Shown: in pieces, positions 22,701 to 32,852 of the stretch | Numbering within the stretch: the first letter of the stretch is position 1 | How the letters are laid out: every line of letters begins with the position of its first letter | Assembly (NCBI GenBank): GCA_015039465.1 | Contig: MU130497.1 | Coordinates: forward strand, 610,887-652,901 | Reading direction: 5' to 3' | Source of the DNA: Phlegmacium glaucopus | Taxonomy: Eukaryota > Basidiomycota > Agaricomycetes > Agaricales > Cortinariaceae | DNA: 42,015 nucleotides | The notes under the pieces: generated by a model | Seen by the model: the letters and a program-made list of their open reading frames with translations, nothing else | What the model was told of the DNA's origin: nothing | Database searches by the model: none | Position numbers and translations under genes: made by a program

Positions 22701-23687
22701 TTTTTTGCTCGCATCGCATACAGTCCCCCTTCATACTAAGCCAAATACTATGTAGCTAGCATGGAATATGATTGGAGCTGCATTTGCAGCTGCTGCTCCT
22801 GGTATACCATCTTGGATAACAGGTTTCCAAGAGGGTAGCAATGTGGGTGGACTCCTTGCACCTGTGCTTGCTCCTGCTGGTGGGTTTGGAAGGTTCTTGC
22901 TTGTGCTCATTGCACTATCGACTTTGTCTGCTTGTGCACCCACAATCTATACTTTTGGTGAGTCCACCATATTGAATATTTAAACTGGCTATGCCTACAT
23001 TATGTTATGGGACCTCATGTTGCTGTCTTTCTTCTGTTGTTAAGGTAATTCCTTTATGGCTATAACCCCCCTTTTTGCCCGAGTGCCCCGATATGTCTTT
23101 ACTGTCGTGTCTACAGCCATGTAAGTGAATATCTCTTGTTGAAGTTAGGATGGACCCTCAGCATGGCTATTCTTATCTTGCAGCCTTATACCCCTAGCCA
23201 TCATTGGGGCGAAGCACTTCTACACTGTTCTTGTTAATATCCTCAGTAAGTTCCTACTTCTTAATTATGGTCAGAGATTACAATGGCAGACATTGACTGC
23301 AACACATTCATTAAATGTGTTCATTTATAATTACCTCTCCTCATCAACTCACTTACCATGCAACAACTAGGTGTAATTGGCTACTGGTCTACTATATTTG
23401 CAGCTATCATCCTCACTGAACACTTTCTCTTCCGCAAGAATAACTTTAATTCCTATCAGATCCAAGATTGGGATAAACCAAGTAAATTACCAATAGGCAT
23501 TGCAGCTCTGCTCTCTTTCTTAGGTGGGTTTGGGATTGTCATCCCCTCCATGTCCCAAGTGTGGTACATTGGACCCATAGCCAAAGCTGGAACAGGTGAT
23601 ATTGGTGTTTTAACTGGTGCTGTGGTTGGTGCAGCACTTTATGTGATTCTGAGAGCTTTGGAAAAGAGGATTTTTCTGGGATGTTGA
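19752..23687 (+). pseudogene. NCS1-type (purine/cytosine permease-like) transporter, unit A, dead
   Basis: The exon order matches unit B: N-terminal cytosolic tail (19752 on), then AVFGPKLGMRAMVQCRFSWG, YYAAAIPSTLNVFSSQS, FENFVWIPNVIAFPVLLGVA, MKIFIYSYLGFLLPM, APGIPSWITGFQEGSNVGGL and the last exon ending LEKRIFLGC at 23687. These are hallmarks of fungal Fcy2-like permeases, 12-helix plasma-membrane proton symporters for nucleobases or related compounds; the substrate cannot be read here. Lesions: an insertion creating TAG after SEPTM (near 19783), an extra ATAG near 20032, a one-base loss near 20159, a GTGGGT donor near 21217, and a tandem duplication of several exons (20545-23150). It is about 98-99% similar to unit B where both align (estimated by eye). 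Confidence 0.85.
20545..23150 (+). repeat. 1356-bp tandem duplication inside permease A
   Basis: The stretch from 20545 (CGCTTTTCTTGGGGGTATG) to about 21800 is repeated from 21901 to about 23150. It covers five or so exons and their introns. The copies differ at only scattered bases, for example TGTCTTATTC/TTTCTTATTC and a T-run length. The joint at about 21801-21900 holds roughly 100 bp unrelated to either copy (AATCGCCGAATCGCCGAA). Unit B has a single copy of the exons, so the duplication is specific to unit A and recent. Confidence 0.9.
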
Positions 23688-24433
23688 TAGTGCCATAATG
23701 CAAGGATCATTATCATATATCTGTATTACCTGCTTGCAGGACAAGAGAACAAACAGGTATTTGAGAAATGAGTGTATTGCATGACTTGTAGCCTCATATA
23801 AGCTGAAGGCCCCATATCCCACAGGTCTATCAATTCTACTCCAAACTTATGTGCTAGTTTCAGTAGACTCTCCAGATCCTCAAATTTTGTGCAGTAATTC
23901 AATCATGAGCCTCTTTCATTCTTTATTAAAGGCTAGTACTAAGTAGCATTCATGATGTTTATAGATTGCTTTATTACTCCCAGAGGTAGACTACCCTAAT
24001 CACCAGAAGGCCTTATTGGACCTGGAAGTACAACAGATTGTGGCATTTCCATGGATAAAACCTTGTAATTCCTTAAAATGATTGATCAAAAATGGCCACT
24101 AATTCTTTGGTGTTACAAATGCCATTTTCTAAACCCTGTTCTATAAAATTTGATTATTTTCACTTCAGCTCTGTCTTTTATATAATCTTGTACCTTGCTG
24201 CCTGTTAGGATCCAGTTAGAGGTTTGGTTAGGATCCAGTTAGGGTCTAGTAAAGGTTAGGAGTTAGAAGGTTAGGAGGTTAGAAGGTTAGGGCAGTATCA
24301 TTATTAGGGGTTTAGGCATTTTTTAAAACCTCATGTATAAATAGGTAGATTTTATAAATGGAGTCAAGGAATTAGTGGCCATTTTGATAATTATTTGCAG
24401 GAATTACAAGGTTTTTGTTAATGGAAATGGAAA
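23688..24433 (+). other. Downstream flank of permease A, with TTAGG-like repeats
   Basis: No gene is visible. The flank is shared with unit B (35491-36282), for example ACTACCCTAATCACCAGAAG. At about 24204-24292 there are several GTTAGGA/GGTTAG steps that resemble degenerate TTAGGG. Unit A has about 45 extra bases of GGTTAGAA-type repeats compared with unit B near 36120-36145. Confidence 0.5.
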
Positions 24434-24775
24434 TGTTGCAAACTATATTCTTTTTCTTTCCCTAATACATGCTTTCTTCATTTCCAATTACACATCTCAA
24501 CCTTTTACTTTTCATAGTTTCATCTACATGCTTATGACTCATTGCATGAGTCACCCTTTATCCTCATTCCATGACTTGTTTTATACATACATTATGACTC
24601 ACAATTTTCCTATAAAAACCTTACCATATTTACACATGTACTCTAGCTAGTTCTTGAGAATCTTAATGCTCTAAAGATCTCTTAAAACTATCTCAAACTT
24701 TCTAAGACAATACCAAAGCAACTCTTCAGCATTCTTGAAAGTCTAAGATTATCAATGAATCAATGAACAACTGTT
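24434..24775 (+). mobile_element. Truncated LTR (TGTTGCAAAC family)
   Basis: It starts TGTTGCAAAC after GGAAA (24429-24433), carries CATATGACTCATTGCATGAGTCAC-like motifs and a TATA-like CTATAAAAACC near 24611, then runs through CTCTAGCTAGTTCTTGAGAATC and TTAATGCTCTAAAGATCTC. The 3' end is missing: the sequence jumps near 24785 into unit B flank DNA (GTCATCATTATAGGATTATAG). The complete version is the LTR split by reversal 2 (36283-38243). The deletion here may mark the A/B unit junction. Confidence 0.7.
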
Positions 24776-24882
24776 TAGAGACATTTTATTGTCATCATTA
24801 TAGGATTATAGAAAATCAGCCATTTCTGTGGACAATTGTGGTTGTCAATACTCTCTGGTATCTGGACTGGGGTAAAAATATG

Positions 24883-25302
24883 TGTTACAAACTTTATTTT
24901 TCTTTTCTTTAACTCCACTGAACATGATGTCATTTCACCTACACATGCCTTACTTCTTTCTTTCATTTCCATTTACGCATGTTTACCTTCTCTTTTTCAT
25001 TGTTTCACATACATGCATATGACTCATTTCATGAGTCATTTCACACCTTTACCTATGACTCACTCTTTACATGTGGAAGACTCATACTCATATGTGACTC
25101 ATCCTTTTACTATAAATACTGTATCTATCACTTGTATATTCTTTAGCTAGTTCTTGAGAATCTACTTGTTTACTCTATCAAACTCTTAAGACAATACCTT
25201 GAGATGATCTCTTGGCATTCTTTTGAGCTCACTGGAACAATGAACCAATCTTTATATGACTGTTTACAATCAGAGTTATCTGAATTGTTTGAAGTTGTAA
25301 CA
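24883..25302 (+). mobile_element. Solo LTR, 420 bp, target duplication ATATG
   Basis: It begins TGTTACAAAC and ends GAAGTTGTAACA, with the 5-bp duplication ATATG at 24878-24882 and 25303-25307. Unit A at 7365-7380 shows the empty site (AATATGTTCATTTTAAGCC). A TATA-like ACTATAAATACTG lies near 25111. It belongs to the same family as the LTRs at 24434 and 36283: shared CATGAGTCA elements and CTAGCTAGTTCTTGAGAATC. Confidence 0.85.
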
Positions 25303-25822
25303 ATATGGTTCATTTTAAGCCTCCCAGCTGGTTGTTACTGGTAATTTACAGTGTCTCCACAAAAATCATTTTGGTAATGTTGCAACAACAAGAGGGAAAG
25401 AAACAGAGGAGGATTGATATGTATAAATATGTTATTTTATCCCTTTCACATTCTTTGGAGTGGTGTGACCAAACCAAATGGTTGGCATCCATGACACTTT
25501 GAAACATCTAGAGTGACAACTTACAAGTAACACTGTAACCATAATATGACACTACAATGTCAATTTATTTCAGTTTTCAGCACATAGCCAATTGGCAATT
25601 AAAGGCATGTCCAAGTATGATTAAGTAGGTCATGGCCTGAATGTTTAGTGCACCTTGAGATATTTATTTTTAGTTATGGCTTGAATATTAGCATTGAAAG
25701 GGAGGGTATGTTCTGCTTCTATTAGAAGTGTGTCTTTCTTTCATTTTCTGTGTTCAAAATTGAAATTGAAGATAAATGAGATACAATACAAAATACTTGT
25801 ATACTTTGATGATTGGGCCACT

Positions 25823-28800
25823 TCAGTCTCTTCCTACTTTCTTCTTTATATTGATGACTTCAAGCTTCAGCTGCTCTGCATCATTCTGCCTGCCCTGAAG
25901 ATGGTATGTGCTTGCAAGATTTGCCATGCTGTTGAGGGTGTCTGGATGTTCTGGACCAAGCAGCTTCTTTCTCATGTCCATAACTTGAACCTCCAGTTGC
26001 TCTGCCTCATTCCATCTTCCCTGATCTCTGTATGTGCTTGCTAGATTGGCCATACTCTTGAGGGTGTTTGGATGTTCTGCACCAAGTAGCTTCTTTCTCA
26101 TGTCCATAACTTGAACCTCCAGCTGCTCTGCCTCATTCCACCTTCCCTGATGCCTGTATGTGCTTGCTATATTTGCCACACTGCTGAGGGTGTCAGGATG
26201 TTCTGGACCAAGCAGTTTATTTGTCATGTCCATAACTTGAACCTCCAGCTGCTCTGCTTTATTCCACCTTCCCTGATGCCTGTATGTGCCTGCTAGATTT
26301 GCCATACTAGTGAGACTATGTGGATGTTCTTCACCAAGCACCTTCTTTCTCATGTCCATAACTTGAACCTGCAGAAGCTCTGCCTCATTCCACCTTCCTT
26401 GATCACTGTATGTGCTTCCTAGATTTCCCATACTGAGAAGGGTGTTTGGATGTTCTGCACCAAGCAGTTTATTTGTCATGTCCATAACTGTATGTGCTTG
26501 CTAGATTTCCCATACTGAGAAGGGTGTTTGGATGTTCTGCACCAAGCAGTTTATTTGTCATGTCCATAACTTGAACCTGTAGTTGCTCTGCCTCATTCCA
26601 CCTTCCCTGATCACTGTATGTGCTTGCTAGATTTCCCATACTGAGAAGAGTGTTTGGATGTTCTGGACCAAGCAGCTTCTTTCTCATGTCCATAACTTGA
26701 ACCTGTAGTTGCTCTGCCTCATTCCACCTTCCCTGATCCCTGTATGTCCTTGCTAGATTTGCCATAATGCTGAGGCTGTGTGGATGTTCTGCACCAAGCA
26801 GCTTCTTTCTCATGTCCATAACTTGAACCTCCATCTGCTCTGCCTCATTCCACCTTCCCTGATGCCTGTATGTGGATGCTAGATTTGCCACACTGCTGAG
26901 GGTGTCAGGATGTTCTGCACCATGCAGTTTATTTGTCATGTCCACAACTTGAACCTCCAGCTGCTCTGCTTCATTCCACCTTCCCTGATGCCTGTATGTA
27001 TTTGCTAGATGTGCCACACTGCTGAGGGTGTCTGGATGTTCTGTGCCAAGCAGCTTCTTTCTCATGTCCATAACTTGAACCTGCAGTTGCTCTGCCTCAT
27101 TCCACCTTCCCTGATCACTGTATGTGCTTGCTAGATTTCCCATACTGAGAAGGGTGCTTGGATGTTCTGTACCGAGCAGCTTCTTTGTCATGTCCATAAC
27201 TTGAACTTGCAGTTGCTCTGCCTCATTCCACCTTCCCTGATCCCTGTATGTCCTTGCTAGATTTGCCATGCTGCTGAGGCTGTGTGGATGTTCTACACCA
27301 AGCAGCTTCTTTCTCATGTCCATAACTTGAATCTCCAGCTGCTCTGCATCATCCCAGTCTCCATTCTCCCACATTACTAATGAAAAATTGGTCCATTTAT
27401 CATCATAGTATTGCTTGATAAGTCCTATCTCCCTTCTATATAATTCATTTGCCTTGATATGTGGGAAAATCAACCGTCGCAGTGCATAATCCTCACTTTC
27501 AAATCTCCATGAAATTGCACATGACAATATTATGCTTCCCATCTCACACATTCCTTGCTGCTCAGATTTTGACATTCTCTCCCGGCTCCAGTAGTGTACC
27601 AGGGGATGAACAGATAACATTTTAGATGATTGTCCTCTTTTTATCAGTGAGAAAGAGAGCAGAACACTAACTCCTTGTCCAAAGATGTAGTCATCCCAGT
27701 CACCACCTTTGTCCAAGCTAAGCAGAGTATGATCCAGTAAAGTGACTGCCTGAGGTAGCTTTGCAGCTATGTCACTATCAACAACATGTTTCATGGCCCC
27801 CTCAGCAGCAGATTGGAATATCTCTTTAGAAATATTGCTATGATGATAGAAAGCACATATTTGAAGAATCAGGATTGCAGCCTGTGCAGCCTGTGCATCT
27901 CCAGCAGTGGAATGTCCACCAGCCCTCCTTTCTATCTCTTTGAAAGAAAGATCCCAAGTCCCATATACTGTTCTATCATACTTTGATGCTCCTGTGAATG
28001 TTGCATCTGACATAAGAGCATGACGATGTACTGAGAATTGTCTCAGATATTTATCAATATCACATCTCCCAGCCTCAATGTAGGCTCCAGCATGATTAAT
28101 AGCTAGGGGAATGCACCCAAGTTCAGTCACGATCTTTTTAGCAGTGTGTAGATGCTCAGGCAATGGCTCCAAATGGCCAGCCTTAAGAAGTAGAGTTATA
28201 GCATCTGCCTCCTCCATCTCATGGATCTCAATTATGTTCTCAAATGATACAATCCTTCCCATGGATCTATTTCTGCTAGTAATCAGAATATTACCTCTAT
28301 TACCTGGAGGGAAGAACTTGGCCACCATCTCTGGAGGAGGATCATCAGCATTATCAAACACAATCAACCATTCTTCTTGGAGAGAAGATATCCACTGGAG
28401 GACAGACTCAACTGAGCCATCCATCCCAGAATCTTGTGCAGCAGAAAGTGTAGATATGCCCTTGAGAGACATTCCCATGCTCTCCTGAGATGAGGCATCA
28501 ATCCAGAACACATGTGAAAAACTAACAAGAAATAAATCCAGTGTTGTGAATGGAAAGCAAGAATTCTTACTTGTCAGACATCTTTTCTATAAATTTGAGA
28601 CAAATCTGTGTCTTTCCAATTCCTCCCAATCCCCAAAGGAGGCATGAGCGTCTTGGCATCAGTCTACTATTACCATGATGAATAAAAATGTTCTCAAGTT
28701 TATTGAGTACATCTTGCCGTCCAGTAAAGATTGGACTGGAGTTGGGTTTTTGAGTTACTGGGATCTTCATCTGCTTTTCACCAATATTGGCAGGGAGAAT

Positions 28801-29530
28801 ATTGACATTGGTCTGTATGCATAATTATTCCTAAATCATACACACAACTTACGAGAAAGACTTACGAAAGTGCCGCCAGTGATGAGGGTATTCTGGGCGT
28901 TCGCAAAGAAACCCAGGGAAGATTGTTGAGCCTGCTGATCATTAGCGAAAGCCGAGAACACATGGTGGCGTAAGCAACTCACGGAGGGATTTTGTTCTGA
29001 TTTAGTGGATCTCAAGCTACCTTGCAGTATGGCATCAGGCGAGGATAGCGAATTTCCTTCCAGATGGACTACAGGTGTAACCGCCACGGCGGGGACCGGG
29101 GTGGACACTTGGAGTTCACGGGTAGTCTGATCGATGATGATTGCCAGTGAATAATTATGGATGTGATGGGGTAAGTTGAACACTCACATGAACGCCAGTT
29201 TTTGGAATGCTTACAGGAGCCAGATCATTCAGTACCAGAGCAGAAACGGAAGTCGAGACTAGGTCATGGGCACTCTGACGGATGACGATGATTCAATGCT
29301 TGAGGATACGATGAGCAAAGTTGAACGCTTACAGTAACGCCAGCGACTTGAATAACTTGTGCGCTCTCAGCAGCAGCACTGGCGGGAACGGATGGCATGG
29401 AGTCAGCAGTGCTTGTTATGATTGTCGATGCCGAAGTTGCTGGTTTAGTTGAACCCAGATCATCGTTGATGGTCAATGATGAAGATTTTGGTTTCTTGGG
29501 CTTGACAAATTTGTTGAAAATGCGCTTCAT
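25823..29530 (-). pseudogene. NB-ARC/TPR STAND (NLR-like) receptor, unit B, frameshifted
   Basis: Exons: 29530-29333, 29274-29188, 29126-28983, 28934-28866, 28812-28571, 28521 onward, with the same plan as unit A. The N-terminal motif is FFANAQNTLITGGTF|TNVNIL, the P-loop GLGGIGKTQI, Walker B EWLIVFDNADDP and the winged-helix end SVHPLVHYWSRERM. A deletion near 26485 removes about 44 bases of one TPR unit (between ACATACAG and TTATGGACATG) and shifts the frame. The open product is about 930 aa ending ..STYSYGHDK at 26469. Five further TPR units down to 25823 are intact but out of frame. A truncated receptor with about seven repeats could still be made; whether it works is unknown. The LTR at 24883-25302 lies downstream of its 3' end. 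Confidence 0.85.
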
Positions 29531-29899
29531 ATTGTTGAATTATGAGAAGTGGGTGGTGAGTACTTGAGCGGTGAATGTGGTCGATAAGACAGAAGCCCCC
29601 GATTACATAACCAGCAGCTCAACAATGGTTTACCGAGTACAACTTGTACGCGCCATCTCCGGAGTCCAGAGGCAGCATACTCCAGCACTCACATCACCTA
29701 TTCTGGCTGGCGGTGCTTGGCCAATCTTTTATCCAGTGCTTTATCCTCATCTGTAATGCGACAACATCATGATCATCAATCAGAGGATCTTGGCCACCGG
29801 ACGAAACTCGAGTTTTTCGCCTCTCCACCTCCGAGTGCAAACCTCCCCATCGTCTCAGTGGTACATAAATTGATAAAAAAATTATTCTTGACTGAAAAC

Positions 29900-32502
29900 C
29901 TCTATTGAATTCGCAGCTTGCACGGGATGATCAAGAACTCCAAGAACTATGCGCAAGGTCCGTGTTCTAGAAGCCCAACCAGTAGACTACACGAAACTCA
30001 TGCGAGACCTTGCAGAATTTGTCTTTCCCAAGCTTTAAGCCAAACTCAGAAAACTCCAGGACGAGCTCACTAGCGCAAATCACAAATAACCAGATGCAAC
30101 TATCACAACTTGCCGAAAGACGCATAACAACAACTGGAAATGTTAGATGAGGAAGTTGCGAGAGTTGCCCGGGAGAGGAGGGCAGAGACGGCTGGGGCAG
30201 AGTTAATGGAGAAATTGTCTCTTGCGAGAAAGAGCATGAACGATTCAAGGAGACTCACAGTATGTCATTTCTCATACCGATCATTATTCCACCATCTAAC
30301 ATTTTTTGATTGTCAGGTTACGATACACGACGCAAGAAATGGATCAAGAACATCGTGAACGGATATCCGGAATGCAAAAAGGATGTTGCCACTGTTGAGA
30401 AACTTGAAGGTATGTTTTCCATCCCCCCCTGATCCATTGACAGTGTAAACTGATGCCTCGCATTATCAACAGCATCCTACGAAGAGACTCTTATTTATGA
30501 CTTCGAAATCGAATGACAGAAGGACTGACTGGATGGTGTACTTGGTTCCGAAAACATGGTCATACGATTGACGGAATGCAACTTTATGCCTGGCAAGGTA
30601 TATCTTCCATTCCTAGCCTCCCTATTCATTCTTTATTATTCTTGCGTATAGAACGCCAATTACCATGAAGATCTTGAAGCTCTCAATGAACTCTCCGATG
30701 AGAATCATGTAGAAAAAGAGAAACAACTCTACGAAAACCTTGGTATTTAGGACCAACTTCCGAAAAGTGAAGCTCGAAGAGTTCTTTATGTCAAGCCTCG
30801 GACCACACTATCAACCAATTCCGTCGTTATGCAGTTACAGATGTACGTTCTCTTCTAACTCAGCCATTGTCAATGCTTCGGCGACATCTCAAACTGCTGC
30901 TATGATGTCCCTCGATCTCCCCCTACAATTCGCCGCCATGAAGGATCTGGCGCCCGAGAAATATTGATGTTGAGTTGAGCTTGGAGGCCAGGAAGTTAAA
31001 AGAGCCGTCAATCGTTATCCAGGTTTGTGTGCCTTCCCGTTTGTTGCTTTCCACATCCCGTATCCTGATGTCCTACCTGCAGATATCGATGTGACAGGGC
31101 AGCTACCTATTCTTCGGCTACTTGGCATCTAAAGCAGATTTGATCAACCAACATAGTAACTCTGCATATCTCCTATCTGCTTGTTGGATTTTGCGAGGTC
31201 TAGTTAGACTCGAACCAATCCACTTGGGTCGCCAAACAAGAAAAAATGGAATATGTTGAAAAGAATAGCGGCCCGTGGATATCATAACGAACATAGCGAC
31301 TTTCCTTCTATACCATGGATGGGCATGTCTGTCTGCCTTCGGACCCTTAGCACCTGAATTTTACGACAACATTCCCTCGTCACATCCATCCTTGCCAATG
31401 GTTATTGTCAACTTCATTCGCGATAAGGAAGTAGGTATGTTTGAGCGGACAAAGAGGCTTGTTAACAATGGCTCGGCTGGACATGCGCATTTGCTAAGGA
31501 AGACTGGAGACTTTAGCGTTCTCCAAGGTGGTGGTAGCGGGATTGATGAATCTGGATGATATCCTGCTTCCGTTTCGATCGACCCTTGAATATGAACAAG
31601 CCAAACATGACATGACGTTGTAAGCCAGAACATTTGTCAACCACACAGAGCCTGTTCTAATAATCCAATATCACTTGTACCGATCTCACGCCACCTTCAA
31701 GTTTTTGGGACAAGTTGTCCCGAAGTTGTCCCGGACAACTTTTAAACGCGTCATGACCTTTTCGTTCAGAACCCAATGGAATCATGAGTCTTACCAATTT
31801 CTTCCCTTTCTAATTTTAACGCTTTCACCATCAACTGCCATGGCAGACGAAGAAACGCTCTGAGCCTACTAGTATGCCCATGACCATGGCAGGAGAAAAG
31901 TCAACGACCATGATGGACACGAACATAGAGGACGAGAAGCAGTTGGGTACATTTCGAAAAGCGACTCAGTTCCTTCTACGATGGGGAATCGAAACCCATG
32001 GGTAGGTAATAAGACCCTTTCACACTACATAATTCCCTTGTTGTCGTTTTCGATTCTCACCAATTAGACCCTTTGTCAAACTGCAATATAGGACTTGTGA
32101 ACTCTCATACGAGCAATCACTACTTCGCATTCGCTCGAATTAATGACAAAGTATACCTTGTACAAGGTACATATATACACCTTTTTCTTATCTTTTTTTT
32201 CTAATTCCTTGTATCCAGTTTCATGTGCAACTCCGGTATCAGCGTTAACTACTGTTGACGTCAAAATATTCCGCCATGAATTTATCACCATCTTTCGATT
32301 CTCTGAATCAATCATGTTCCATCCTGCAGATATCTGCATTGTCGAACCCATAGACGACCGCTTGACACGATATGAAGAGGAGAATGAGACTGTCTTTCTC
32401 GCCAGAGACCTAGTAGCTAGGATGGAGGATGATGGCAAACCCATCTCGTATGGGACAATCACGGCGAAACCAAATACAGCGGCCCCGACAGCGATGATGT
32501 GA
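29900..32502 (+). pseudogene. Decayed coiled-coil gene, unit B, with a readable last exon
   Basis: Homologous to 17270-19370. Readable pieces: LDEEVARVARERRAETAGAE (about 30140), an exon after TGATTGTCAG at about 30316 (TTQEMDQEHRERISGMQKDV), FDNIPSSHPSLPMVIVNF-type sequence near 31350-31420, and a last exon at about 32260-32502 (FHPADICIVEPIDDRLTRYE ... TRYEEENETVFLARDLVARM) ending TAAPTAMM then TGA. A base is lost near 29955 (GCGCAAGGTCC against GTGCAAAGGTGC in unit A) and there is a TAG near 30748. The family is unknown to me. An insert at about 31757-32275 carries a second permease first exon inside this gene. Confidence 0.55.
31839..32012 (+). pseudogene. Extra copy of the permease first exon in unit B
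   Basis: ATGGCAGACGAAGAAACGCT aligns with the permease first exon at 32853, but two bases (AG) are missing after GAAA, so the upstream ATG leads to a stop. From the internal ATG at 31873 the frame is open through DEKQLGTFRKATQFLLRWGI to the exon end, where the donor reads GTAGGT instead of GTAAGT. This copy keeps the TGG that has become TGA in the main exon. Splicing from here to the second exon at about 33121 could in principle give an open permease; there is no evidence either way. Confidence 0.6.
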
Positions 32503-32852
32503 TATTTTTCACGAGAGCAGAGTTCGCACTTATCATGATTTGTGTTCTTCATCTACCCGCTTCGCTTCCTTGCTCTAGTGCTTTTTTCCCCTCAGTCTTC
32601 CTTTTGCATGTATACTTTTATCAACCACAGACATGCACCCCCCCCATTCACAGGCATATATTTTCCAGATATATAAACATATTCTAATAATCATATATTT
32701 GCTCAAATATCACTTGTACCGATCTCATGCCCCCAGCGCGAATATCTCTCAATATTTCGGCCGTTGGGATAACTTTGAACGCGCCATCTTTAATCATCAA
32801 TCTTACCAATTTCTTCCCTTTCTATTTTTAACGCCTTCACTCTCAACCGCCC

